A stretch of DNA of 64,000 nt, taken from positions 1-64,000 of the IMG/VR virus record IMGVR_UViG_3300025012_000079, one strand, 5' to 3'. The position numbers and the translations under genes are program-made. Each line of letters opens with the position of its first letter. Positions within the stretch are counted from its first letter, which is position 1. Under the pieces are notes generated by a model, which searched no databases, was not told where the DNA came from, and worked only from the letters and a program-made list of their open reading frames with translations. Shown here piece by piece: positions 36,878 through 43,620 of this stretch. Origin of the DNA: a virus.

Positions 36878-37117
36878 TTATTTCTCCTTATCTGGCCAAT
36901 CAAGGCTATTAGCATAATCTATAGCTGCTTTAGTAGAATTTTCAATTTCAGTATCTATTTTATTAGAAATTTCTACTGTAACTCTGAGATTACCAGTATC
37001 GTGATTAAAAACAACTTTACGATTATGATTATTGGTAAACAGCCACTTTAGATAAGATTGTTCAAAATCAGTTTCTGGAAGTATTGTTACACCATTTACT
37101 ATCGACTTTATTTCCAT
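36878..37117 (-). CDS. Small hypothetical protein with switch-like leader
   Basis: 79 residues. No domain recognised; acidic C-terminus. Its upstream region (37141-37188) can form two mutually exclusive hairpins, so expression may be attenuated. Confidence 0.45.
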   Translation of the reverse strand: MEIKSIVNGVTILPETDFEQSYLKWLFTNNHNRKVVFNHDTGNLRVTVEISNKIDTEIENSTKAAIDYANSLDWPDKEK

Positions 37118-37140
37118 TGATTCTCCCTTAAGAGATATTT

Positions 37141-37188
37141 ATCTTTGCTAAACATTAATATTTTAGCAGATTAATTCTTAGTAAAGAT
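37141..37188 (-). promoter_or_regulatory. Alternative hairpins in leader of small gene
   Basis: The segment TGCTAAA (37146-37152) can pair with TTTAGCA (37162-37168). Alternatively 37141-37151 can pair with 37178-37188 over 11 bp with one wobble. Only one can form at a time, an arrangement typical of attenuators. Inferred from complementarity only. Confidence 0.35.
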
Positions 37189-37194
37189 AAATAA

Positions 37195-37267
37195 AAATAA
37201 AAGTTGTCGTTCAAATACTTGCGAACCATTCAACAGGTTGTTCATAAGTGAACGACAAGTTTTATTT
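37195..37267 (-). terminator. Strong terminator-like hairpin ending the 37-kb RNA
   Basis: Arms 37195-37213 and 37249-37267 match over 18 of 19 pairs (one G-G mismatch). The outer part is A/T and the core is TTGTCGTTCA. On the minus strand the stem runs into a U-rich tail. The symmetric A/T flanks mean it could stop transcription in either direction. Confidence 0.6.
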
Positions 37268-37279
37268 GTTAAAATAAAT

Positions 37280-37661
37280 GGGGGCCTCGCCAGAGAATAA
37301 TAGCTGAATCTACTATTCCCTGACTAAAATATTCCCCCGACCGCGAGGTTGTCACCAATAATACAGTTGAAGTGTGCACCTTCATTCAGTTTACCATATT
37401 ATGGTCAAGAACTTTCTTGCTTAATCCAATATCTTGTAGGCGTCACATCAGCGCCTCGTTCAGAATGACATTGTTCCGGCAATGCCAGACCTAGCTAACT
37501 GAAAGTGGTAACTAGACTCTAATATCGAATTAAACTTGATCATAAATCTCCTTAGTTAAAATGAGTGGATAGTCTGTAGTTTCGTATCACTTAATCTCAG
37601 CCTCGGTTAGACATCACGGCCAGGTTCTACTGGTAGCAGACTGTTTACCTATTCCACTCAT
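37280..37661 (-). ncRNA. Structured RNA region with apparent pseudoknot
   Basis: This 550-bp gap between genes holds no long gene. From 5' to 3' on the minus strand: a 101-nt domain closed by 37561-37572 with 37649-37661 and an inner AGTCTG/CAGACT helix; a 27-codon ORF; several hairpins; and a 3' element. In that element CCTCGC and GGGGG pair with GCGAGG and CCCCC as crossing stems, with a 13-bp hairpin between them. A stretch AAGTGATACGAAAC recalls the T4 td group I intron core, but the match is short. The class of RNA is unknown. Confidence 0.5.
37460..37543 (-). CDS. 27-residue peptide ORF within structured RNA
   Basis: ATG at 37543 has AAGGAG 5 nt upstream and opens a 27-codon frame (MIKFNSILES...) ending in TGA. 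It sits immediately 3' of the closed 101-nt domain, as a leader peptide or regulated ORF might. Translation is plausible but unsupported by homology. Confidence 0.35.
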   Translation of the reverse strand: MIKFNSILESSYHFQLARSGIAGTMSF

Positions 37662-37672
37662 AACTTTATTAA

Positions 37673-38095
37673 TTAAACTACTCTTGCAATTTCATTTCTC
37701 GGCTGACCAACTCGAACCGGATTACCATCATCGTCTGTGCTCATGCCATCGTTATAACTGAGTTCAGCCGTAAAATTGAGGCCGACCAAATCAGATTCGT
37801 CAGTTTCCTGGTCTGGATCAAGCCCAAGTGCACGGAGAAAATCTTTTACCATTCTCCACATTAGGTTGTTTTTTTCCTCATCATCGCCCTGATAATCTTT
37901 GTAGTTACCATACCAGAGAGTGTGAAAAATAGTTGATGCATTATCCTCTCCGTCAATGTTAATAATCAGCTGACAACCATATCTGCCAGTTCGCTGAGAC
38001 TTGGTCTCTTTGACCTTAGAGATAGTCAAGTCATACTCGCCAGCTTCAATGGGTGCTTTGTCAGGAATTTCGGACAGATTAGGAATCATAGACAT
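37673..38095 (-). CDS. Putative single-stranded DNA-binding protein (DUF669-like)
   Basis: 140 residues from the ATG at 38095, chosen for GGAG 8 nt upstream. IPDKAPIEAGEYDLTISKVKETKS opens an OB-like fold, followed by INIDGE, an IFHTLW segment and a helical FLRALGLD region. It resembles DUF669-type phage proteins that lie beside Sak4/Cas4 genes and are thought to coat single strands. The acidic C-terminal third fits an SSB tail. Confidence 0.55.
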   Translation of the reverse strand: MSMIPNLSEIPDKAPIEAGEYDLTISKVKETKSQRTGRYGCQLIINIDGEDNASTIFHTLWYGNYKDYQGDDEEKNNLMWRMVKDFLRALGLDPDQETDESDLVGLNFTAELSYNDGMSTDDDGNPVRVGQPRNEIARVV

Positions 38096-38221
38096 AGTTA
38101 GTACTCCTTTAAATTGATTTTTTTTTTGCTGCTTGATCAAAGAACTATTCTTCGATCAAAAGTTAGTTGATTTGATTTAATTGTTAGTTTTTGTTTTCGC
38201 TGTCTTGTTTTCTCCTTTTAT

Positions 38222-38425
38222 TTATTTTTGATTTTTTTGGTTAACGTATTCATCTGTATTAGGCTTTTTGCCTGTGACCGTTACTACAAAGTCAAGCTCT
38301 CCTTCTGAGTTTACTGAAATAGAATTAAAAATTGCACTCATAAATTGATCTTTATCTACATACTCATCATTAATGTCAAAACATATAATGTCGTTATAAC
38401 TTTTTGGTTTGAATCCAATTTTCAT
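38222..38425 (-). CDS. Small hypothetical protein
   Basis: 67 residues behind the recurrent AAAGGAGTTTTAATT leader. No family recognised. Confidence 0.45.
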   Translation of the reverse strand: MKIGFKPKSYNDIICFDINDEYVDKDQFMSAIFNSISVNSEGELDFVVTVTGKKPNTDEYVNQKNQK

Positions 38426-38456
38426 AATTAAAACTCCTTTAATTAATCTAATTTAA

Positions 38457-38900
38457 TTACTCATTCACATTAGCAATCATTGCAGCTTCGAAATGCTTTG
38501 TAAAGTTATCTAAAAAATAATTTTTCTTCCGAATCAAATCTTCTACTTCCTTCTCCTTTGCTGCAATTTCACGATCCATCTTGACAATAACATCACTCTT
38601 ATTAAAGATCAGGTCTGATTCACGACATGGGGCAATGTCAACTTCTTTTGAATCACTATTAAAATATACAAACTTAATAGATGCTTCATTGTAGCTAATT
38701 TTGAGATAAGCTACAGTAATGGTTGGCAAATCTTTGAAGTTATCAAATCCTACAATGATGCCAGGACATACAACTTTTTCAGCATATTCTTTGATTAGAA
38801 CATTTACCTTAGCCCCGATTCTGTACTCGGAAATAATTTTCGCACTGCTCATATCAACTTCAAACTTTACACCATTAATTTCCACGATTTGCTTTTCCAT
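38457..38900 (-). CDS. Hypothetical protein with C-terminal coiled coil
   Basis: 147 residues. The beta-rich first 100 residues include an SH3-like IGAKVNVLIK segment, then a charged helix (MDREIAAKEKEVEDLIRKK). It shares the same strong leader as its neighbours. Possibly a recombination accessory; unknown. Confidence 0.5.
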   Translation of the reverse strand: MEKQIVEINGVKFEVDMSSAKIISEYRIGAKVNVLIKEYAEKVVCPGIIVGFDNFKDLPTITVAYLKISYNEASIKFVYFNSDSKEVDIAPCRESDLIFNKSDVIVKMDREIAAKEKEVEDLIRKKNYFLDNFTKHFEAAMIANVNE

Positions 38901-38927
38901 AATTAAAACTCCTTTAATTAAGCTGAT

Positions 38928-39137
38928 TTATCTATCTTCATTGAAGTCAATTACTTTCATATCTTTGACAGTTTCGTCAACAAAGCCATTTACTACTGGA
39001 TCTGATTGAAGATTAATAACAGTTATTTTTATTTTTCCACGATGATGCATTCCTTCACATAATGAATTAGCCATTTGATGCGCTAAGTTTACATCAGAAT
39101 CAGCTTCATAAATTATAAGACGTGAGATTCTTGGCAT
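38928..39137 (-). CDS. Small hypothetical protein
   Basis: 69 residues with alternating beta and helix (ISRLIIYEAD, HQMANSLCEGMHH, KIKITVINL). No family recognised. Located between the Sak4-like gene and a coiled-coil gene. Confidence 0.45.
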   Translation of the reverse strand: MPRISRLIIYEADSDVNLAHQMANSLCEGMHHRGKIKITVINLQSDPVVNGFVDETVKDMKVIDFNEDR

Positions 39138-39153
39138 AATAACATACCTCTAG

Positions 39154-39960
39154 TTAAGCTGAAATTGCTTGTGGAATAACTGTTTTGCCTGCCAAATATG
39201 CTGCTGCCAGCTGATCCATTGAAATGCCTTCAACCTTTGGCATATCAAACACTCGAGACTTTGCTTCAAATGCAAGTTTTTCTGTAAAGAATATCTGCCT
39301 CTTAGTTCCTTGTGTCGTCAGCAAGTAGGCTTCGTCAAAATCAGCAGCCAATAACTGCCTGAATTGCCCATTTACTGCTGGATATCTTGCTACTACTTTT
39401 TGATCAGAATTCATGAGCGTGTGCAGATGGACTGTGACTGCAACTGCACAAGGAAGTTCCTGGAGTGAACTTACCAAAGTACTCATCCAGTTCAATAATT
39501 GGCCCCAATGAGCAGGTGACATGCCCATCTTCATGTCGATCTTTTTACCGATGCCGCTTGGAGTAATACCAGACTTCTTTTCAATTTCATGGATTGCCTT
39601 CTTGTTTGCATTAGTAAGTGAGTCCAGAACTAACATGCCTGACTGTTCCTTCAGCCACTGGAATAAACCATTCTTTTCATCCTCCTGGAATGTCCGCCAA
39701 AAATCGGAAAAGAGCAAAGAGTCAGCGGAAAAGTTATCAATTGTAATGTCATTCCTGCTGCCCATGATTTTTTCAACTGTTTTTTCACCTCCCTTATCAA
39801 AAAGATAATAATGAAGCGGGCCTTTAGTATATGTTGCCGTGAAGTGAGTCTTCCCTGAACCTGAGTTTCCAGTCAGCAAGAATTTGAGGTTAAAATATCG
39901 TTTCTTCTCAACTAACTTTGTCTTGTTGAAATTTGGTGGTGTCGCTACTTGTGGGTTCAT
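39154..39960 (-). CDS. Sak4-like RecA-fold ATPase
   Basis: 268 residues. Walker A GNSGSGKT lies at 31-38 and a Walker B-type GMLVLDSLT near 105-113, with a RecA-like core following. Sak4 proteins are short RecA/Rad51 relatives that promote strand annealing with an SSB. Beside it are the DUF669-like protein and the Cas4/RecB-like nuclease, a typical phage recombination module. Confidence 0.75.
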   Translation of the reverse strand: MNPQVATPPNFNKTKLVEKKRYFNLKFLLTGNSGSGKTHFTATYTKGPLHYYLFDKGGEKTVEKIMGSRNDITIDNFSADSLLFSDFWRTFQEDEKNGLFQWLKEQSGMLVLDSLTNANKKAIHEIEKKSGITPSGIGKKIDMKMGMSPAHWGQLLNWMSTLVSSLQELPCAVAVTVHLHTLMNSDQKVVARYPAVNGQFRQLLAADFDEAYLLTTQGTKRQIFFTEKLAFEAKSRVFDMPKVEGISMDQLAAAYLAGKTVIPQAISA

Positions 39961-40014
39961 TTAAAACTCCTTTAAATGACTGTTAATAAAGAAATTACTT
40001 TTTTAATTCTTCAC

Positions 40015-40485
40015 TTAAGGTAATAAGTGAATTTTTGGATTCCTTTGAGGTGACTCAAAGCTTCCAAGTCTTACTGTTACTTGTACAAGCCAATTATCTG
40101 GAGCATTATTGTCAGGTGCATTTTTTCCTGCTTCAAACCATCCAGGATCTTTATTATTTTCTTCTTTAGCTTCTGGTCTACGCCTCCATATTACCAAATC
40201 TCCTGGATTCCATGCTTTTTGAACATCATTCCACACATGTTTAAATAGGGTATAAACAATAGCAAGATCTGACAGTCTCCCTTTAGTTACATACCCAAAA
40301 ACAACATGATAAATATTTTTAATTGATCCATCATCCATTTCAAAACTTTCATACGCCTTATTTGACATTACTGGATATACAAAATATTGATTGGCAATTT
40401 TTTGTTCCAAATCTTGTATCATTGTACCAATATGAAAATTATCAATTTTTTGTGGATCATCAAGTATTGGAATAATTAATTTCAT
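40015..40485 (-). CDS. Hypothetical protein
   Basis: 156 residues, mixed alpha/beta, with a Pro/Asn-rich region near 120-135 (NAPDNNAPDNW, two copies of APDN). No family recognised. Confidence 0.5.
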   Translation of the reverse strand: MKLIIPILDDPQKIDNFHIGTMIQDLEQKIANQYFVYPVMSNKAYESFEMDDGSIKNIYHVVFGYVTKGRLSDLAIVYTLFKHVWNDVQKAWNPGDLVIWRRRPEAKEENNKDPGWFEAGKNAPDNNAPDNWLVQVTVRLGSFESPQRNPKIHLLP

Positions 40486-40511
40486 AATTAAAAATCCTTT
40501 ATATGTTATTA

Positions 40512-40619
40512 TTAACTTAATATATGCATATCTATATATAAATTAATACGTATAATAATAAGTATTATAAATAAACTTAATGTTATTCCAGACATTAAAA
40601 TAATAATGTAATTAATCAT
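40512..40619 (-). CDS. 35-residue membrane micropeptide
   Basis: Behind AAAGGAGTTTTAA. It is one hydrophobic helix (MINYIIILMSGITLSLFIIL and beyond) with a short polar tail. Same leader as neighbouring genes supports translation. Confidence 0.5.
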   Translation of the reverse strand: MINYIIILMSGITLSLFIILIIIRINLYIDMHILS

Positions 40620-40643
40620 TTAAAACTCCTTTAAATGAATTAA

Positions 40644-41195
40644 TTAGGCTTTCTTGTAATCCAAAACTAGCTTAACAAGTTCAGGATCAGCCTCTATGAT
40701 TTTAATTAACTGTTTTAAATTTTCAGTTAGCTTTTCCAGACTCCAATTGTTAATTTTTGTAAGTTTTTCCTCAACAGCAGAGAGTTTTTCTATATGAGTT
40801 TTGATACTCTCAGAGGTTGAAAGCATCTTATCTTTAAAACGTTTTTCTGTATCTGAGAACTTCTTTTCAATCTCTTCATACTTAGTCTCTGCTTCGTTAG
40901 AAATAGTTGAGAGAATTTCGTATGCTTTGTCAGCATGAACTTTTGCTTGAACAGCCATATCGTCCATACTTTCAAGAACTGTCTGAATCTCTCGTTTCTG
41001 TGCTTCAGCAATGGTTAGGATTAATTTATCTGGTTCAAGAACAGCAGCTTCTTTTTTGAGATATTCTACAAGACTTTCAGAGAGCTTACATTCAAGCATT
41101 TTATCATCTGCAAGATTGCTTTTGATATTGATACTGTTCTTGTCTCTCCAAGAATCTCCAGGTTCAATTCTGTAAGATATGGTGAATGTTTGCAT
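40644..41195 (-). CDS. Coiled-coil hypothetical protein
   Basis: 183 residues. After a short beta segment, about 55-165 are continuous charged helix (EAETKYEEIEKKFSDTEKRF and similar). Possibly a scaffold for the recombination proteins. Function unknown. Confidence 0.5.
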   Translation of the reverse strand: MQTFTISYRIEPGDSWRDKNSINIKSNLADDKMLECKLSESLVEYLKKEAAVLEPDKLILTIAEAQKREIQTVLESMDDMAVQAKVHADKAYEILSTISNEAETKYEEIEKKFSDTEKRFKDKMLSTSESIKTHIEKLSAVEEKLTKINNWSLEKLTENLKQLIKIIEADPELVKLVLDYKKA

Positions 41196-41283
41196 TTAAA
41201 ACTCCTTTAAATGATAGTAATCTTAGACTTCACTCAACCTTTGTTTAGCATTTCTTTAAAACATTTTAAATCTCCAACCTTAT

Positions 41284-41385
41284 CTACCAATTATAATTAT
41301 CAGTAAACACTACTACTAAAATAATAATAATTGCTGCAATTGCCATAGTAATGTAAAATCCTTTTGCAGTTCCTGGAAATAACAT
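41284..41385 (-). CDS. 33-residue membrane micropeptide
   Basis: ATG at 41385 has GGAGGTG 6 nt upstream, within the end of the Cas4-like gene. Sequence is a single hydrophobic helix (YITMAIAAIIIILVVVF). Function unknown. Confidence 0.5.
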   Translation of the reverse strand: MLFPGTAKGFYITMAIAAIIIILVVVFTDNYNW

Positions 41386-41387
41386 AA

Positions 41388-42359
41388 TTACACCTCCATC
41401 AATCTCTGTTTAGTCTTTGCCTCGTGGAGTTCCGGGTCCCATTCAGAATAAATAAAACCTTGAGGCGCCTTTTCCATCCAATGAAGCGGATTATTTCGGA
41501 GCCGACAAAGATCGTAATAAGGACAAACTGAGCTAAAAGTCGTACAAGCATAGCCTGGATTCCTGTGGAAGGATTGCAATACATCCGAGCGTTCTCGGCA
41601 GTTGATTTTATCTTCTTCAAGTAGGTTTAAGTTATGCTGAATCTCATTTGCATAATGACAAAGATCAGACAGGAAGTGTTCAATCGCAGCGGATCGTTTG
41701 TTGATCGTAATTGGGACGAAGTCAATCTTGCTTTTCTGGCAAAGAGCTACACGATAAGTAATGGTTGGGATTTTATCATAAAAAATTCTGCCAGCGGTTA
41801 AGTAACCGTCTGACTGGAATGACATTTCAAAAGTTTGTGGTGTCGTAGAGTAGATAGCTTTAGCGGTTTTATGGTCGAGAATATCGATTCCGTTGTCACC
41901 GCTGGAAAAGATTAAGTCAATGCGGCCAATATAATTTGGCAGCTTCAAGCCTTTTACAGATAGGTCAATAGAAAATGGTGCTTCAACAGCCAGGATGGAA
42001 CGATTTTTTACATCACTTACGAGAAAGCGATCCCAATAACCCTTGTACATGTTAGCTGCATGTCCGGGAGACTTTGGGAAAATTGCATCTTCATTCTTCC
42101 AAAATGGTTCGCCGTCAAGCTTCCAGAGCTTATGGAATGCTTTGATAGAGATTTCAGTTGCATCAAGAACAGATGGTGAAGAATCCTTAATTAAGATGTT
42201 ATAAGTAGCTTCTAGGCCGTAATGCCAGCAGCTTCCAAACACAAGATGAATGGATTGTCCGGCTGGTTTGAGGTTCATTACATATTGAAAAAGGAACCTG
42301 CGTGGACACGTGAGATAGGTTGATAATGCACTGTAGTCTATTTTTTCGTAAAAATTCAT
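41388..42359 (-). CDS. Cas4/RecB-like PD-(D/E)XK nuclease
   Basis: 323 residues. An early CPRRFLFQY (Cys18) resembles the first ligand of a Cas4-type iron-sulfur cluster. GRIDLIFSS and DILDHKTAK give the Asp-Asp-Lys active site, and a C-terminal cluster CTTFSSVCPYYDLC supplies three more Cys. It would process DNA ends for recombination. No cas genes or CRISPR array are present in the window. Confidence 0.8.
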   Translation of the reverse strand: MNFYEKIDYSALSTYLTCPRRFLFQYVMNLKPAGQSIHLVFGSCWHYGLEATYNILIKDSSPSVLDATEISIKAFHKLWKLDGEPFWKNEDAIFPKSPGHAANMYKGYWDRFLVSDVKNRSILAVEAPFSIDLSVKGLKLPNYIGRIDLIFSSGDNGIDILDHKTAKAIYSTTPQTFEMSFQSDGYLTAGRIFYDKIPTITYRVALCQKSKIDFVPITINKRSAAIEHFLSDLCHYANEIQHNLNLLEEDKINCRERSDVLQSFHRNPGYACTTFSSVCPYYDLCRLRNNPLHWMEKAPQGFIYSEWDPELHEAKTKQRLMEV

Positions 42360-42394
42360 TTGAGAAATCCTCTCGTTGAACTTAATGAAAAAGT

Positions 42395-42424
42395 GGGGCT
42401 ATAAGATATCCTTCCTATAGCCCC
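42395..42424 (-). terminator. Intrinsic terminator after permuted tRNA
   Basis: On the minus strand GGGGCTATA (42424-42416) pairs with TATAGCCCC (42403-42395), 9 bp around a 12-nt loop, then ACTTTTTC. A textbook intrinsic terminator. If the flanks are group I intron halves, this stem also occupies the place of P6. Confidence 0.85.
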
Positions 42425-42473
42425 GGGATTGTTTTCGTATACAAACGAAATTTTCCTAGGATAATATTTTCAT
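42425..42473 (-). ncRNA. Structured 3' flank of permuted tRNA (possible intron 5' half)
   Basis: On the minus strand this segment holds a hairpin TTTCGT/ACGAAA with a 6-nt loop, framed by AGGAAAA and ACAATCCCG. The layout and the CAATCCCG string recall the P4-P5-Q region of phage group IA introns (compared from memory). It leads directly into the terminator stem. Confidence 0.35.
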
Positions 42474-42633
42474 TTAATATCAGATGTTAAACTAAATACT
42501 TGCCACTCTACCACTGAGTTACCTTGCCTTAATTAATAAGATAAATACATTTAGTTGTTATTTACCTTATCAATGGAGGCAAGAATAGGAATTGAACCTA
42601 TGACTGCAAGTTATATTTTAGATCTGATATAAA
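42473..42633 (-). other. Long-range helix extending the anticodon arm
   Basis: The sequence before the 3' half (TTTATATCAGAT, 42633-42622) pairs with ATCTGATATTAAA (42485-42473) after the 5' half, with one bulge. Between them CTAAAATA can pair with TATTTAG. The result is a long helix with a 3-nt bulge (TAA) next to the anticodon stem and a 6-nt bulge further out, which brings the two tRNA ends together. Confidence 0.55.
42499..42610 (-). tRNA. Circularly permuted tRNA (3' half before 5' half)
   Basis: On the minus strand the 3' half comes first (42610-42574): anticodon-stem strand CTTGC, variable AGTC, T arm ATAGG-TTCAATT-CCTAT, acceptor strand TCTTGCC, U73 and encoded CCA. A 45-nt spacer forming a 15-bp hairpin follows. 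The 5' half then runs 42528-42499: acceptor GGCAAGG, T8, A9, D arm ACTC-AGTGGTA-GAGT, G26 and GCAAG. Acceptor pairs 7/7 (one G-U) and anticodon stem 5/5, and all invariant residues (T8, A14, G18, G19, A21, T54, T55, C56, A58) are present. The anticodon lies at the junction and cannot be read, so identity is open. No splicing protein gene is seen. Confidence 0.85.
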
Positions 42634-42729
42634 CTAATAATTATTTCCTCTATGGAACATACTGAAGGGTCAATAAACTTTTGCCATATATACTCTACTG
42701 ATGACTCTACTAACACTGGCCCTTATAAA
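42634..42729 (-). ncRNA. Structured 5' flank of permuted tRNA (possible intron 3' half)
   Basis: On the minus strand, after the stop codon of the upstream gene, AAGG...CCTT and GCCA...TGGC can pair and enclose AGAGTATATATGGC, somewhat like the P7/J8-7 region of a group I intron. No protein-coding potential. The assignment is tentative. Confidence 0.3.
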
Positions 42730-43479
42730 TTAGTTATTAATAAATTTAAAAATCTCTTCTCCAATATTAATGTTTAGTGTTTCAGTTGTATTAGCCCGCT
42801 GACGGGCTTTTTTAAATGCTCGAATAAGTTTGTCGATCTTTTCAAGCAAAATTGATTTTTCTGCTGGTGAAATCATTCCAGACCAAGAATTGGTTATATA
42901 CTTACCAATATTGTTTACTTTAGATACTTCTTTTACTTGTGCTGGATGCTCTTTTGTTGCTTCATATAAAACAACTGGTTCTACGACAGTCTCAGTTCTT
43001 AGTTTCTCAATTGGCTTTGCTGCCTTATAGATGTTTTTTCCTATTGATGTATCAAGTTCCCAAGAAATTCCAGGAGCTAATGTTGGAATGGCTTCATAAA
43101 CAGTTCGAAGATATTTTAATCTTGTTTCCATTCCAAGTAAGAATGTTGCTGGTAAGTTAGTACCAAGTGTAATTCCATCTACGATCAAATCTGCTTTAGC
43201 AACTTGATTTGTAGCTTCTTTCTGGAGAATAGCATCAAAATAACGTACTTCAGTTTTCTGCATATGAGATAATTTATCTTTTACAGTAGTATCGATTGCT
43301 TTTTCTTCTTCTGGATAATCAATACCGTCTTCGATAAATGCTTCATATCGTCGATGCTGTCCCAGGAAGTGATCTGACTTCTTGGTAAAGGTATTCTTAG
43401 TTTCTTCAATAATCTTTTTATGTGCCCCTTCAAGATCACCTTCAACAGCAAGTAACTCATGCAATAATGACTTTTTCAT
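42730..43479 (-). CDS. Conserved phage protein (DUF7873-like)
   Basis: 249 residues with the features of a widespread phage family: FLGQHRRYEAF near 40, then ADLIVDGITLGTNLPATFLLGME, a GISWELD segment, KEHPAQVKEV, and a C-terminal helix KARQRAN. Its function is unknown. It is often found in early or middle gene blocks and can be abundant. Behind a good GGAGA site. Confidence 0.65.
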   Translation of the reverse strand: MKKSLLHELLAVEGDLEGAHKKIIEETKNTFTKKSDHFLGQHRRYEAFIEDGIDYPEEEKAIDTTVKDKLSHMQKTEVRYFDAILQKEATNQVAKADLIVDGITLGTNLPATFLLGMETRLKYLRTVYEAIPTLAPGISWELDTSIGKNIYKAAKPIEKLRTETVVEPVVLYEATKEHPAQVKEVSKVNNIGKYITNSWSGMISPAEKSILLEKIDKLIRAFKKARQRANTTETLNINIGEEIFKFINN

Positions 43480-43500
43480 TCTAATCTCCTATACTAAAAC

Positions 43501-43620
43501 TAAGCTGGTATTAAGAAGCCGATTCCAACATCGTCATGCTGGCGATACCTGTCAATTCAGGTCGAATGGTGCGCATGGACTTGCTATCCAATGCGTTTCC
43601 GGCAGTAGAAGTTAAAAACT
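43501..43620 (-). ncRNA. Three consecutive stable hairpins
   Basis: On the minus strand: CGCA-T-TGGA with TCCATGCG (7-nt loop), CGACCTG with CAGGTATCG (6-nt loop), and CCAGCAT with ATGTTGG (4-nt loop). They follow the tRNA-like RNA directly and precede the ribosome binding site of the next gene. Frames across this stretch look non-coding. Confidence 0.4.

Noticed and set aside
37365-37400. A tRNA anticodon-like stem-loop TGAAG-GTGCACA-CTTCA
   Set aside because: No T arm with a TTC loop or matching acceptor stem lies at the right distance.
37417-37460. Third REP element, from GTAGGCG...CGCC at 37436
   Set aside because: It shares only the GTAGGCG start; loop and right arm differ from the 22-bp pair and it fits the local RNA hairpins.
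37561-37661. TPP riboswitch or hammerhead ribozyme, suggested by CTGAGA and CGAAAC strings
   Set aside because: The other required core segments (TPP thi-box partners; CUGAUGA) are missing.
41388-42359. CRISPR-associated system, because of the Cas4-like protein
   Set aside because: No other cas gene or repeat-spacer array is in the window; Cas4-like nucleases are common in phage recombination modules.
42650-42720. A complete normal tRNA upstream of the 3' half
   Set aside because: No acceptor strand followed by a D arm can be found at the right distance; only the downstream 5' half pairs.
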